The translations under genes were made by a program, and so were the position numbers. This document shows, one piece after another, positions 63,904 through 64,000 of a DNA stretch of 64,000 nucleotides. How positions within the stretch are numbered: position 1 is the first letter of the stretch; each line of letters starts with the position of its first letter. Under the pieces are notes generated by a model. It did not search any database, had not been told where the DNA came from, and worked only from the letters and a program-made list of their open reading frames with translations. Origin of the DNA: an uncultured Bacteroidales bacterium (GTDB lineage: Bacteria; Bacteroidota; Bacteroidia; Bacteroidales; Paludibacteraceae); the NCBI GenBank assembly GCA_900320865.1, contig ONTT01000005.1:38365-102364 (forward strand), read 5' to 3'.

Positions 63904-64000
63904 TGTAATGAACCCCAAAAGTTGAACAAAAAACTTTTGGGGTTTTATTATGAAACATTCTTATGAAAAAAGGTTACTAGCTGTTAAAAAATGTCTTAAA
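63904..64000 (+). mobile_element. Left end of an IS3/IS150-like insertion sequence
   Basis: TGTAATGAACCCCAAAAGTT at 63904-63923 is typical of IS3-family ends. A 13-bp inverted repeat AACCCCAAAAGTT / AACTTTTGGGGTT (63911-63923, 63932-63944) forms a hairpin just before the transposase start, as in elements that block read-in translation. The rest lies beyond the window. Confidence 0.7.
63950..64000 (+). CDS. IS3-family transposase orfA, N-terminus only
   Basis: Starts at 63950 with MKHSYEKRLLAVKKCLK and runs out of the window. Such openings (xxYSYExKLxxVxxxL) are typical of the helix-turn-helix orfA of IS3-like elements. Only 17 codons are visible. Confidence 0.6.
   Translation, partial: MKHSYEKRLLAVKKCLK

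Noticed and set aside
63613-63918. 101-aa minus-strand open frame at the right end
   Set aside because: It runs through the phased array, the small plus-strand gene and the IS end; no coding features.

Overview
The window is a dense piece of a Bacteroidales-type (phylum Bacteroidota) chromosome. Evidence: at least fourteen promoters of the Bacteroidota form (TTG/TTTG about 20 bp upstream of TAnnTTTG), weak Shine-Dalgarno signals, an rpmB-rpmG-DUF4295 operon, GldG-like, PorT-like and DUF5683 proteins, a BspA-type leucine-rich-repeat surface protein with a type IX-like tail, and many short lipoproteins. The family or genus cannot be fixed from the sequence alone.

Layout. 1-2.7 kb: 3' end of an LRR surface protein, a winged-helix gene, phased repeat arrays and an unknown 140-aa gene. 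2.8-17.7 kb, plus strand: thiL, then a surface-glycan region (GT2, UDP-glucuronate decarboxylase, KdsC-like, IspD/TarI-like and KdsD proteins; a cytidylyltransferase-aminotransferase fusion; an opine-dehydrogenase-like enzyme; a TagF-like phosphotransferase; YfhO; three more glycosyltransferases). 17.7-28.3 kb, minus strand: ten close-packed genes (SurA-like PPIase, GldG-like, LysM-PBP, PorT-like, GT9, ParA, ParB, DUF5683, lytic transglycosylase, MerR). 28.5-33.5 kb: nrnA, a ribosomal-protein operon, a lipid kinase, an AmgK / RapZ-C / MurU recycling set and tRNA-Lys. 33.6-42 kb: an orphan histidine kinase and a four-gene envelope operon of unknown role (LPP20 - PEGA/beta-barrel - LPP20 - transglutaminase-like). 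42-54.8 kb: gdhA, kbl-tdh, an M16 protease, era, a beta-CASP nuclease, DUF2520, mutY, HU, a 29-aa basic protein and RNase G. 54.8-58.3 kb, minus strand: a class II RNR C-terminal-like protein, an acyl-ACP thioesterase and an S9 peptidase, separated by heptamer repeats. 58.5-63.5 kb: a run of small lipoproteins around a membrane-spanning TPR-HTH regulator. 63.5-64 kb: a second phased array, a 60-aa gene and the left end of an IS3-like element.

What stands out. (1) Two loci about 61 kb apart each carry an exactly 11-bp-phased repeat array followed by an almost identical 31-32 nt leader ending at the ATG of a small unknown gene. (2) Degenerate 7-bp tandem repeats fill many intercistronic gaps, supply stop codons for two genes and also appear in frame inside mutY. 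(3) The fusion enzyme, opine dehydrogenase and TagF-like transferase form a translationally coupled set that could make and attach a CDP-activated, opine-modified phosphoethanolamine group to a surface glycan. (4) The LPP20/PEGA/transglutaminase operon and the small-peptide/TPR-HTH pair look like undescribed envelope systems. These functional readings are inference; the repeats and gene order are read directly.
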